Below, one piece after another: positions 31,236-38,621 of a stretch of 64,000 nucleotides of DNA. Below the pieces are notes generated by a model. It ran no database searches. It saw only the letters and a program-made list of their open reading frames with translations, and was not told the DNA's origin. Source of the stretch: Acidobacteriaceae bacterium (GTDB lineage: Bacteria > Acidobacteriota > Terriglobia > Terriglobales > Acidobacteriaceae); assembly GCA_003151335.1 (NCBI GenBank), contig PLXE01000036.1:110825-174824 (forward strand). Reading direction: 5' to 3'. Made by a program: the position numbers and the translations under genes. The first letter of the stretch is position 1, and every line of letters starts with the position of its first letter.

Positions 31236-31805
31236 ATGACGTTATCGATGCTATGGCGCGTGCTTTTCTGGGGCTGGTTTGCGTCGGAGATCCTCGTCGG
31301 GGTGGCGACGCGCACCAAGCGCAGCAGCGGCCCCGTGCGGGACCGGGGTTCGTTGCTGATGCTGTGGCTGGTGATTTCGGCGGCGGTAACCGCCTGTGAA
31401 GTGATCAGCCAAACCCTGCCGGCGAGCATGTTTGGCGGGGCCCACTGGTTGAAGGTAGTTGGCGCGATCGTGATAGTGGTGGGGCTTGGAGTTCGGTGGA
31501 CAGCCATTATCGCCCTGGGAAAATCGTTCAGCTCGAACGTGGCGATTCGGGAGTCGCAAAAGCTCCATCGAACGGGGCTGTATCGATTCGTAAGGCACCC
31601 CTCGTACCTGGGGTTGCTGATGGTGTTTGTGGCGATCGGGTTGCACTCTCGCAGTTGGACTGCTTTTGCCGTGGTGCTGGTGCCAACCACTGCGGCAGTC
31701 CTATACCGGATTCATGTCGAGGAACTCGCTTTGAGGGAGGCGTTTGGTGACGAGTATGCGGAGTACAGCCGGACCACCGCGCGCCTGATTCCCGGGGTGT
31801 ACTGA
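31236..31805 (+). CDS. isoprenylcysteine carboxyl methyltransferase family membrane protein
   Basis: A 189-residue integral membrane protein with four to five hydrophobic segments. The C-terminal signature is that of ICMT/PEMT-like methyltransferases: LYRFVRHPSYLGLLMVFVAI, then HVEELALREAFGDEYAEYSR ending LIPGVY. The RHP.Y.G motif and the E..L...FG..Y..Y segment bind S-adenosylmethionine and the acceptor. Bacterial substrates (isoprenoid or lipid) are mostly unknown. GGAG lies five bases before the ATG. It is isolated inside a repeat-rich interval. Confidence 0.85.
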   Translation: MTLSMLWRVLFWGWFASEILVGVATRTKRSSGPVRDRGSLLMLWLVISAAVTACEVISQTLPASMFGGAHWLKVVGAIVIVVGLGVRWTAIIALGKSFSSNVAIRESQKLHRTGLYRFVRHPSYLGLLMVFVAIGLHSRSWTAFAVVLVPTTAAVLYRIHVEELALREAFGDEYAEYSRTTARLIPGVY

Positions 31806-31820
31806 CATTTGTACCCTGGC

Positions 31821-31853
31821 TCGCTTTGCACATCGCAATCTCTGTCAGGAGAA
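31821..31853. repeat. dispersed repeat (family R6), copy a
   Basis: TCGCTTTGCACATCGCAATC then TCTGTCAGGAGAA recurs at 34203-34235 with three differences (CGCTTTGCACATCGCAATCG, CTGCCAGTAGAA), where it sits just upstream of recO. Confidence 0.6.
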
Positions 31854-31939
31854 CCGAGCATTAAGGCGCAAGTAACGTGGGAAAAACGACCGAGCCGCGT
31901 AGCGGAGGTCCAAGAACTCGCGCGCCTCCTGTTAAACCA

Positions 31940-32437
31940 TCAAATTCGCGAAGAGGGCGCGTCGCCGGGGCGCCCGTGCCTGTAGAGCTGCACGACCCCA
32001 GCCAAGTGAACCATGCCCAGACACAATGAAATCGCCGAAAACACCAGGAATCGAACCAGGCCGGGATGCTTCAGCACGACTGGCGCTTGCGGAATGATCA
32101 ACAAACCTCGCAGTAGATAGATCCCCGTTACGGCGATTAGAACTGTGCGCAGCAGCGGCAATCGCCGAATCTTACCCGCCCCCGACAGAGCATACACACC
32201 GAAAACCGCAACGATTTCGCTTACTGCAAGGCACAGGACGGCATATAGGATCGGCCTTTCCATGCTCAACTCCGCCGGACCTCCGAAATATCTGACTGCG
32301 CTCGGAGACCACCATATCGCGCTCACTTGGAAAGCGGCGAATGCCAGCGAGAAATACCCGCCAGCTAAGAGCAGATAGTTGTGCAGTGAAGCTGGTGCTG
32401 ACGTTGGCGCGGATACCATGACTGCGGAGCTACTCAT
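31940..32437 (-). CDS. hypothetical four-segment membrane protein
   Basis: A 165-residue integral membrane protein with four hydrophobic stretches (YLLLAGGYFSLAFAAFQVSA, ILYAVLCLAVSEIVAVFGVY, LLRTVLIAVTGIYLLRGLLI, FLVFSAISLCLGMVHLAGVV). Both termini are predicted on the same side. AAGGAGGAAAGGTC immediately before the ATG is a very strong ribosome binding site and makes it a real gene. No named family is recognised. It is convergent with the methyltransferase gene. Confidence 0.75.
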   Translation of the reverse strand: MSSSAVMVSAPTSAPASLHNYLLLAGGYFSLAFAAFQVSAIWWSPSAVRYFGGPAELSMERPILYAVLCLAVSEIVAVFGVYALSGAGKIRRLPLLRTVLIAVTGIYLLRGLLIIPQAPVVLKHPGLVRFLVFSAISLCLGMVHLAGVVQLYRHGRPGDAPSSRI

Positions 32438-32587
32438 GACCTTTCCTCCTTCGCCGAACAGAAAAAACGGCCACTCTCGGGAAACATAGCAGCGCGAGCC
32501 ATGCGCTGTCTGTGATGTAGGTTAGGTTCGCGTCCGTCCCGAACGGGTAAAGTGGTTTTCCGCCGTCCGTCATAGGGTTCAGCCACG

Positions 32588-32672
32588 GGCCGACAGCAGC
32601 TGATCGGCTCAACAATAATTTGGATCGAGGTGATGGGCGCGGAAGCCTGACGGTTTCCGCGCCTTTTGTTTG
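32588..32672 (+). ncRNA. candidate small RNA/terminator module, copy 2
   Basis: GGCCGACAGCAGCTG, the shared CTCAACAATAATTT core, GGATCGAGGTGA, then a 12-bp hairpin (GGCGCGGAAGCC / GGTTTCCGCGCC, loop TGAC) and TTTTGTTTG: an excellent intrinsic terminator. Here GCCGA/TCGGC can also pair around CAGCAGCTG. It lies in the 399-base gap 32438-32836, with no + strand gene within 750 bases upstream, so a plain gene terminator role is unlikely. Confidence 0.45.
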
Positions 32673-32768
32673 TGTACGAGCCAGGCGCGGCGAACCCCTT
32701 TAGTCGGTCTCCGGGTAGCCGACCATTCGGGACGTACTCGTGCTTAACCCGGATTACCCAACACGGCA

Positions 32769-32800
32769 CAAAAAGTAGAGGCGGAGCCGAAGCCCCGCCT
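32769..32800 (-). terminator. intrinsic terminator of the YXWGXW lipoprotein gene
   Basis: On the minus strand AGGCGGGGC-TTCG-GCTCCGCCT forms a 9-bp stem with one G-T pair and tetraloop, followed by CTACTTTTTG. It lies 37 bases after the stop codon. Confidence 0.75.
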
Positions 32801-32836
32801 ATCCATTGGTCAGCGACTGACGGCTGTGGATCGCCG

Positions 32837-33950
32837 CTACTTCTTCGGGTTTCCGGGCCCAGGCTGCGGCTGCTGCTGAGCACGCTGCTGTTGGGCATGC
32901 TGCGGCGGCTGCGATTGAGCACGCTGCTGTTGCTGGCCATGCTGCTGCGGCTGCGACTGAGCGCGCTGCTGTTGCTGGCCATGCTGCTGGGTCGCGGTGC
33001 GAGCAGGAATCACCGGAGCGATCGGTTTGCCTGCCGGAATGGGCTTCGTCGTTGCGAATACGGCCGGACGCCCTTGATTGACGGAGGCAAACTGCTGGCG
33101 GTTCTGTGCTGCCGCCTGCTGGTGCTGCACCTGCGTGGTCATGGGAGGAATGCGCTGCTCGCGCAATGCGGCGGTTTCGGCCGGCAGAGCCTGGCGAGTG
33201 ACGCCTCCCGGCCCGTTGTAGCTGGCGGGGTTCGTCGTGGTGTTGTCGATGGTGCGGTTATACACGCTAACGTTGGTAATGTTCACATTGTTGACGGCAC
33301 GGTTATAGTTGAAACTATCTCCGCTCCAATACCCGCCCTGATAGCCGGTGCCGAAGTAGCCGAATCCATAGTCAATGCCGCCGTAGTAGCCGACATGTTG
33401 GCCCCAGAAGCCGTAGTTGTATTGATACATGCCGCCGAAAAATCCCCAATATCCGGGCGTCCACAGGAAGCCCACTTGAGGCGGCCACACCCAGGCGCCG
33501 GGCACCCAGTAGTAGCCCTGAGGAGAGTATGTAGCTCCAATATCCAGGCGTCCACAGGTAGCCATTGCCGGGGCACAGAGGCTGCGAATATTGGGGCAGC
33601 GGTGGTGGGGGTCGTCGTGCCTGAAGCACGGGCTGGCCGTAGCTCGTATTTTGGTAGCCGGCGGAATAGTTTTGCTCTTGTGAGGCCTGCTGCACCGCTG
33701 GCGCAGCCTGCTGATCGGTCTGCTGCACCGCCTGGCCGGCAGGCTGCTGCGGATTGGTGCCGGCCGCCTGGGTCCCGTCTGTGGGGGCCAGGTTGGCCGT
33801 ATCAGCGGGATTCTGCGACTGATCGGTTTGCGACGGTTGATTCTGGGCGCCGTTGTTCTGGATGTCGGTTTTACTGCATCCTGCAACTCCAAACGTCAGT
33901 GCGATGGATGCGGCTGCCAGAACCATAAGAGAAGAGATTTTGCTCGACAT
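32837..33950 (-). pseudogene. YXWGXW-type lipoprotein, split by one frameshift
   Basis: Two overlapping ORFs make one protein of about 370 residues. The first (start 33950, AAGGAGG site) has a lipoprotein signal MSSKISSLMVLAAASIALTF-GVAGC, a Gln/Asn-rich linker and NGYLWTPGYWSY. The second frame continues with YSPQGYYWVPGAWVW, FLWTPGYWGFFGGMY, aromatic/Gly repeats and a long Gln-rich tail (AQQQRAQQQPQ). The YXWGXW-like repeats fit acidobacterial cell-surface proteins. Joining the frames needs the loss of one base near 33548-33556 (in AGCTACATACTCTCC). It may be a true mutation, a sequencing error, or less likely a programmed shift. All else (site, signal, terminator) is intact. Confidence 0.75.
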
Positions 33951-34266
33951 ACTTCCTCCTTACGGAGATATCGGACAACAACCCCTACCCGATCACTCTC
34001 TCATCCCAAACTCCTTCGGGTTTGTGCAAACGCGAACACTTCCACGCAACATGCTCTTCGAGAATCTCCAGTCCATTTTGTTACGGCAACCGATGATTTG
34101 CGGCTGCGAGGGCCCAGGTCGAAAACGGAATAGTCTCAGATGTTTGCTTATGCGCGCGATAAACGCGAGGGCCCACGGTCCAACCATCGTCCCGCGCTGG
34201 GTCCGCTTTGCACATCGCAATCGCTGCCAGTAGAATCGAGATTTGATGGCAGTCGATTGAACCTCC
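33951..34266. other. gene-free stretch upstream of recO (316 bases)
   Basis: Overlapping ORFs on both strands here show no family features. The stretch must hold the divergent promoters of the lipoprotein gene and recO. At 34203-34235 it contains copy b of the R6 repeat. Confidence 0.5.
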
Positions 34267-35004
34267 ATGTCCCTGAAGCAGTCGGAAGCGATCGTGTTGC
34301 GAACTTATCCGCTGCGCGAGGCTGACCTGCTGGTGACGCTGTTCACGCGGGCCGAGGGTAAGGTCAAGGGCGTCGCGCGCGCGGCCAAGAAGTCGAAGCG
34401 GCGCTTTGGCGGAGCGCTGGAGCCGCTGACCTGGGTGCGGGCGTATTACGAAGACCGCGAGGGACAGGAGTTGGCGCGGCTCGACTCCTGCGACATTCTG
34501 GAGTCGCCGCTGTCAGCAACGGTGGATTACCCGCGGGTTGTCGCGCTGGAGCACGTCGCGGAAACCCTGGATGAGTTGTTGCCGGAGCGGGAAGCGAACG
34601 ACGCCATTTTTCGGCTGGCGGTTTCGGTGTTGCATCAGCTGCGCTCAGGTTCGATCTGGATGCCGCTGACCTACTTCCAGCTTTGGATGGTTCGGCTGGT
34701 TGGATTTTTACCGGAACTCAGCGAGTGCAGCGCTTGCGGACAGGCCCTCAATGGCAGTCGCGCGTTTTATCATGCGCTGGCTGACGGCCTGATGTGCGTG
34801 CGACACAAGCGGCTGGCGTCGTCGGAACTAACAGCCGATTCGCGGCTGCTGGCGGCGCAGATGTTTCGTGCCCCGGTGGACACATTTGCAGAGGAGCCTT
34901 GGGCGGTAGGTCAGGGTGCCGATCTGCGAAAATTTCTGGTGCAGATTCTGGAGCGCCATATCGAGAAAAAGCTGGTGACCGCCAGCATGCTGGCGAAGCT
35001 GTGA
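34267..35004 (+). CDS. recO: DNA repair protein RecO
   Basis: A 245-residue recombination mediator that anneals single strands and loads RecA with RecR. The N-terminal OB fold (SEAIVLRTYPLREADLLVTL, GVARAAKKSKRRFGGAL) is followed by a helical region and a zinc finger (CSACGQALNGSRAFYHALAD then MCVRHK; C..C...C with His). The C-terminus ends LERHIEKKLVTASMLAKL. It precedes glyQ by 47 bases, same strand. Confidence 0.93.
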   Translation: MSLKQSEAIVLRTYPLREADLLVTLFTRAEGKVKGVARAAKKSKRRFGGALEPLTWVRAYYEDREGQELARLDSCDILESPLSATVDYPRVVALEHVAETLDELLPEREANDAIFRLAVSVLHQLRSGSIWMPLTYFQLWMVRLVGFLPELSECSACGQALNGSRAFYHALADGLMCVRHKRLASSELTADSRLLAAQMFRAPVDTFAEEPWAVGQGADLRKFLVQILERHIEKKLVTASMLAKL

Positions 35005-35051
35005 AGTTTGCATAAGATAAAAGACAAGATAAAAACAATGGTAAAGAGTTT

Positions 35052-36137
35052 GTGCAAGGGCTGCGCGCCTATCAGGAAAACCATTTGGCTGCCTCGCAAA
35101 ATCCGCTGACTTTCCAGCAACTGGTGCTGCGCCTGCAGAATTTCTGGGCCGACCACGGTTGCGTCCTACAGCAGCCGTATGACGTCGAGGTCGGCGCCGG
35201 AACCATGGCGCCCGAGACCTTTCTTCGAGTGCTGGGTCCCAAGCCCTATCGCGTGGGTTACGTGCAGCCATCGCGCCGTCCCGCCGATGGCCGTTACGGC
35301 GAAAATCCCAATCGGCTGTTCAAGCACTTGCAGTTTCAGGTCATCCTGAAACCGCCGCCGGTCAACGTGCAGGAGCTTTATCTCGAATCGCTGGTCGCCA
35401 TCGGCATCGATCTGCGCAAGCACGACATCAAGTTTGAAGAAGACAACTGGGAATCGCCAACCCTGGGCGCGTGGGGCATCGGCTGGCAGGTGATGCTCGA
35501 CGGGCTGGAGATCACGCAGTTCACGTACTTCCAGCAGTGCGGTGGCATTGATCTCGATCCCATCTCTGCCGAACTGACTTACGGCCTGGAGCGCATTGCG
35601 GCGTTTCTGCAGGATGTGGACAGCATCTACGACATCACGTGGGTCGTCGGCCCCGACGATCGCGCGGTCAAGTACGGCGAGATCCGGCTACAGGACGAGT
35701 TGCAGTTCTCGGTTTACAACTTCGAACGCGCCGACGTTGAGAAGGCGTGGAAGCACCTCGGGCTTTACGAGGCCGAATGCCAGGCGCTGCTCGACGAGTA
35801 CGCCGAACTTCGGGGCGCTGCAGACAAAGCTGTTGGAGAGATAATTGATTCCGGCGAAGAGCGAACAGCGAAGAGCGAAAGGCGAGTTGAGCGGCGGCGT
35901 TTCCCGGTCCTCGCTGCATTTGATCTGTGCCTGAAGTGCTCGCACTTATTTAATATTCTCGACGCTCGGGGAGCGATCAGTGTGACCGAGAGGGTTGGCG
36001 TGATCGCGCGTATCCGAGCGCTGGCGGTCGGCGTCGCCAAGGCGTACGTCGATCAGCAGAAGGCCGAGGGAGACAGCGCTCCAACGAAGGAAAACAGTTC
36101 ACCCCAAACGGAGCGGCTGGCAGCGAGCCGGTCGTAG
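35052..36137 (+). CDS. glyQ: glycyl-tRNA synthetase alpha subunit, with repeat-derived insertion
   Basis: A 361-residue alpha subunit of the alpha2beta2 GlyRS. The catalytic core is well conserved: [79 protein letters not shown]. Standard proteins have about 290-300 residues. The excess is an insertion at about residues 265-290 ([17 protein letters not shown]) and a tail of about 30 residues. The insertion is encoded by a period-7 array (GCGAAGA/GCGAACA units at 35854-35888) like the intergenic ones. The GTG start is the first in frame; its ribosome site is weak. Confidence 0.95.
   Translation: MQGLRAYQENHLAASQNPLTFQQLVLRLQNFWADHGCVLQQPYDVEVGAGTMAPETFLRVLGPKPYRVGYVQPSRRPADGRYGENPNRLFKHLQFQVILKPPPVNVQELYLESLVAIGIDLRKHDIKFEEDNWESPTLGAWGIGWQVMLDGLEITQFTYFQQCGGIDLDPISAELTYGLERIAAFLQDVDSIYDITWVVGPDDRAVKYGEIRLQDELQFSVYNFERADVEKAWKHLGLYEAECQALLDEYAELRGAADKAVGEIIDSGEERTAKSERRVERRRFPVLAAFDLCLKCSHLFNILDARGAISVTERVGVIARIRALAVGVAKAYVDQQKAEGDSAPTKENSSPQTERLAASRS
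35854..35888 (+). repeat. heptamer array inside glyQ
   Basis: Five 7-base units GCGAAGA, GCGAACA, GCGAAGA, GCGAAAG, GCGAGTT within the coding sequence. They encode Arg/Lys/Glu/Ser-rich residues absent from ordinary GlyQ proteins. Confidence 0.8.
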
Positions 36138-36163
36138 CCGAGATTGGTTAATTTGTTGAGATC

Positions 36164-36198
36164 GCTAATTGCTAGTTGCTGATTGCTAGTTGCTTCTT
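36164..36198. repeat. heptamer array abutting the glyS start
   Basis: Five in-register units GCTAATT, GCTAGTT, GCTGATT, GCTAGTT, GCTTCTT end at the glyS ATG, taking the place of a Shine-Dalgarno. Confidence 0.9.
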
Positions 36199-38379
36199 AT
36201 GCCTGACTTCCTGCTCGAGATCGGTACCGAAGAAATTCCTGCGCGCATGATTGACGGGGCTCGCGAGGAAATGCGGCGTCGCTTGATTGATCTCCTCGTT
36301 CGTGAGCGCATTGCTGGCCAGGCGATTGGCTACAGCGATGATCCGGAGAGTCCTGTCCTCGCCTTCTCAACTTGCAGAAGAATTGCGGTCGTGGCAAAAG
36401 GCATTCGGGCACGACAAGCCGACATAACCGAACATGTGCTTGGACCATCGACGAAGGTTGCTTATAAAGACGGCGTCCCGACGCAGGCGGCTCTGTCGTT
36501 CGCGAAGAAGGTCGGCCAGGATATTACACAACTACAAACGGCCATAAACGAAAAGGGTGAATACCTCGGTGCGACGGTGAAGAAGAAAGGGCGTCCGGCG
36601 GCGGAGATCCTTGCCGAGTCGTTGCCCAAAGAGATCGCCGGCATCTACTGGGCCAAGAGTATGTACTGGCGCGGCAAGTCGGCAGAGCGCTTCGTGCGCC
36701 CGGTGCGCTGGCTGGTTTCGCTGCTCGACGGCGAGGTTGTGCCGCTGGAGTTTGCCGGCATTCGCGCCGGCCACGCCAGCGAAGGCCATCGCATTCTGTC
36801 GCCGGGATCGCTGTCCATCGATCGGCCCTCCGATTACTCGTCCGCGTTGGCTAAGGCTTCGGTGGTGGTCTGTACCGCCGAACGCGAGCAGCGTATCCGC
36901 AAAGCGCTTGACGCAGCCACGCGAACCATCCCCGGCGCGCGCTGGCGCGAAGACAAGTCTTTGCTCGACACGGTTGTGAACCTAACCGAGTTTCCATCCG
37001 TAGTGCTGGCCAACTTCGATCCGGAGTTTCTCGCGCTCGCCGATGAGGTTCTGGTCACGGTGATGCGCGACCACCAGAAGTATTTCGCTCTGGAGGACGC
37101 CAGCGGCAAACTGCTGCCTCATTTTCTGGCGGTTCTGAACACGGACGGTGATCCCGATGGACTGATTCGCCACGGCAACGAGCGCGTGCTGCGCGCCCGT
37201 TTCAACGATGCGCGCTTCTTCTGGGAAACCGACCAGAGGATTCCGCTGCGCCAGCGCGTGGACATGCTGAAGGCGGTGACCTTCCAGAAAGTTCTGGGCA
37301 GCTACTTCGACAAGACGATGCGGGTGCAGAAGCTGGGCAGCCTGATTTCCGAGGCGCTTCGCAGTGCTGGCTCGTCGGTCCGGCCGGGCGTCGTCTTCAA
37401 AGCGGCGCTGCTTGCCAAGGCCGACCTCACCACCGAGTTGGTGAAAGAGTTTACCGAATTGCAGGGCATCGTCGGCGGTTTGTACGCCAAAGCCCAGCAA
37501 CTCGATCCTATACTTCCCGCTGCCACCGCCGAAGCCATCGGCGATGCCATCTACGATCAGTACAAGCCGGAGTCGATGGACGATAGCGTGCCGCGTTCTG
37601 TCGAGGGAGCTGTCCTTGCCATCGCGGATAAGGCCGATAGCATTGCAGGAATGTTCGCGCTTGGTCTGCAACCGACGGGCTCGAAAGATCCCTTCGCGCT
37701 GCGCCGCGCGGCGAATGGCATCGTGAAAATTATCGCCGAGCATAAGCTGCCGCTGCCAATTGCCAAGCTTTTCTCCGACGCACGAGCAGAATATGCAGAC
37801 TCCGAGGCGGAACGGCGGTTTTCAAAAGAGATTGATTTCGACGAAGCCATTGCGAACTTCATGCGCGAGCGTCTGGAATTTTACCTGCGCGACGCGCGCG
37901 GCTTTGCCTACGACGTGGTCAAGGCCGTGCTCGCCGCGGGATGCGACGACATCGTGGACGCAATTGCCCGCGCCGAAGCTGTGAGTGAGGTTCGCGGTTC
38001 GGAAGATTTTGCCTCCATCTCGGTCGCGTTCAAACGCATCAAGAACATCCTCCGACAGGCGCGCGAGACCAACAAGGCGGTTGCCGAAAAACTCCACGAG
38101 TCCGTCCTCACGGAAGAGGCTGAGAAGAGATTGGCCGCGGAAATTCCAGCGATTGCGGCGCAGGTTCGCGAGTTGCGGCAGCAAGGGAATTACGGTCCCG
38201 CTCTCGCCCAGATAAGCCGCTTACGGCAGCCGGTTGACGCATTCTTCGACAAGGTCATGGTCATGGTGGACGACGAAACTGTGCGCGCCAATCGTCTGGC
38301 ATTGTTGCAAACACTGTTAAACGAATTCTCCACCATCGCCGATTTCAGCGAGATCGTTACCGAGAGCAAGTCAAGTTGA
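36199..38379 (+). CDS. glyS: glycyl-tRNA synthetase beta subunit
   Basis: A 726-residue beta subunit needed for tRNA-Gly binding and charging. Typical segments are the start MPDFLLEIGTEEIPARMI, FVRPVRWLVSLLDGEVVP, VVLANFDPEFLALADEVLVT then MRDHQKYFALEDASGKLLPH, FNDARFFWETDQRIPLRQRV, ALAIADKADSI-type HD-like motif (AVLAIADKADSIAGMFALG) and the C-terminal anticodon domain (FFDKVMVMVDDETVRANRLA). Length is normal. The gap to glyQ is 61 bases and holds a heptamer array where the ribosome site should be. The first 400 bases are lower in GC than the rest. Confidence 0.96.
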   Translation: MPDFLLEIGTEEIPARMIDGAREEMRRRLIDLLVRERIAGQAIGYSDDPESPVLAFSTCRRIAVVAKGIRARQADITEHVLGPSTKVAYKDGVPTQAALSFAKKVGQDITQLQTAINEKGEYLGATVKKKGRPAAEILAESLPKEIAGIYWAKSMYWRGKSAERFVRPVRWLVSLLDGEVVPLEFAGIRAGHASEGHRILSPGSLSIDRPSDYSSALAKASVVVCTAEREQRIRKALDAATRTIPGARWREDKSLLDTVVNLTEFPSVVLANFDPEFLALADEVLVTVMRDHQKYFALEDASGKLLPHFLAVLNTDGDPDGLIRHGNERVLRARFNDARFFWETDQRIPLRQRVDMLKAVTFQKVLGSYFDKTMRVQKLGSLISEALRSAGSSVRPGVVFKAALLAKADLTTELVKEFTELQGIVGGLYAKAQQLDPILPAATAEAIGDAIYDQYKPESMDDSVPRSVEGAVLAIADKADSIAGMFALGLQPTGSKDPFALRRAANGIVKIIAEHKLPLPIAKLFSDARAEYADSEAERRFSKEIDFDEAIANFMRERLEFYLRDARGFAYDVVKAVLAAGCDDIVDAIARAEAVSEVRGSEDFASISVAFKRIKNILRQARETNKAVAEKLHESVLTEEAEKRLAAEIPAIAAQVRELRQQGNYGPALAQISRLRQPVDAFFDKVMVMVDDETVRANRLALLQTLLNEFSTIADFSEIVTESKSS

Positions 38380-38412
38380 CCGACGAGCATCGAGAGGTAG
38401 ATCGAGGAGAGT

Positions 38413-38555
38413 TGTCATCACGAGCGCAGCGAGGGATCTGCTGTTCCGTAGTTCGTGCAAAAAGCAGATTCCTCGCGCCCAATCACCCCGACGAGCACAA
38501 AACCGGTGCTCGTTGGGGACCCCGAAACATTGGGCGCTCGTAATGACAATTCATG
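38413..38555. repeat. MITE-like inverted repeat (family R4), copy a
   Basis: GTCATCACGAGCGCAGCGAG-GGATCTGCTGTT faces AAAGCAGATTCCTCGCGCC, and the element ends GCGCTCGTAATGACAATTC. A nested 13-bp hairpin CCCCGACGAGCAC/GTGCTCGTTGGGG lies at about 38487-38519. A related element is at 53346-53459. Confidence 0.75.
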
Positions 38556-38621
38556 AAGAAGAAATGGTTTCGCTGTACGATTAGTCGCAATATTCAATAG
38601 CAAGTAGCAAAGGACATCATC

